A DNA stretch of 6,913 nucleotides from Acidimicrobiaceae bacterium (lineage in GTDB: Bacteria; Actinomycetota; Acidimicrobiia; Acidimicrobiales; Palsa-688). Positions 6,863 through 6,913 of the stretch are shown piece after piece. Position numbers and translations under genes: made by a program. The number at the start of each line of letters is the position of its first letter. Position 1 is the stretch's first letter. Below the pieces are notes generated by a model. That model searched no databases, was not told where the DNA came from, and saw only the letters and a list, made by a program, of their open reading frames with translations. The stretch is taken from positions 1 through 6,913 of the forward strand of contig DAHWQF010000178.1 of NCBI GenBank assembly GCA_027334785.1, read 5' to 3'.

Positions 6863-6913
6863 TTGCTGAGAGCGTTTACTTGAGAGCCGGCCGCAAGTAG
6901 CTCGCGAGTAGCT

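Noticed and set aside
1..6913. CRISPR array
   Set aside because: No regularly spaced repeats occur. The only direct repeats are the 19-bp tandem pair and short two-copy repeats at the right edge.

Overview
The window is high-GC DNA with strong G/C bias at third codon positions and GTG starts, which points to an actinobacterium or a similarly GC-rich lineage. I cannot name the species. The content reads as a piece of a phage-defence island beside a small mobile-element-like gene cluster.

Layout. (1) Positions 1-460, + strand: an internal piece of a large BREX-type ATPase resembling PglY/DUF6079. It is open at the left edge, shifted by one base near 370, and loses family resemblance near 460. 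(2) 461-645: a short non-coding stretch with four closely packed inverted repeats. (3) 646-1708, + strand: a DUF1016/YhcG-type PD-(D/E)XK nuclease, broken inside its catalytic motif by an exact 19-bp tandem duplication. (4) 1773-5869, - strand, convergent with the nuclease: a very large DUF4011 superfamily 1 helicase with a C-terminal Vsr-like (MTES_1575-type) nuclease domain. This architecture resembles the single-gene Hhe defence system. A one-base deletion in an A run shifts the frame inside the nuclease domain. (5) 5870-6355: a 486-bp divergent intergenic region with two clean inverted repeats and no confident gene. (6) 6356 onward, + strand: an excisionase-like helix-turn-helix protein with a strong ribosome binding site, translationally coupled to a small unknown acidic protein, then a possible third short frame and a pair of 15-bp direct repeats.

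How the parts relate. The BREX ATPase remnant, DUF1016 nuclease and helicase-nuclease belong to families that cluster in defence islands. The excisionase-like gene suggests that an integrated element begins, or is nested, at the right side. No integrase, methyltransferase or other BREX gene lies inside the window.

All three large defence genes carry a frame disruption. Two are single-base homopolymer changes that could be sequencing errors. The third is a clean 19-bp duplication that is harder to explain that way. Whether this is a decaying island or an error-prone assembly is the main open question.
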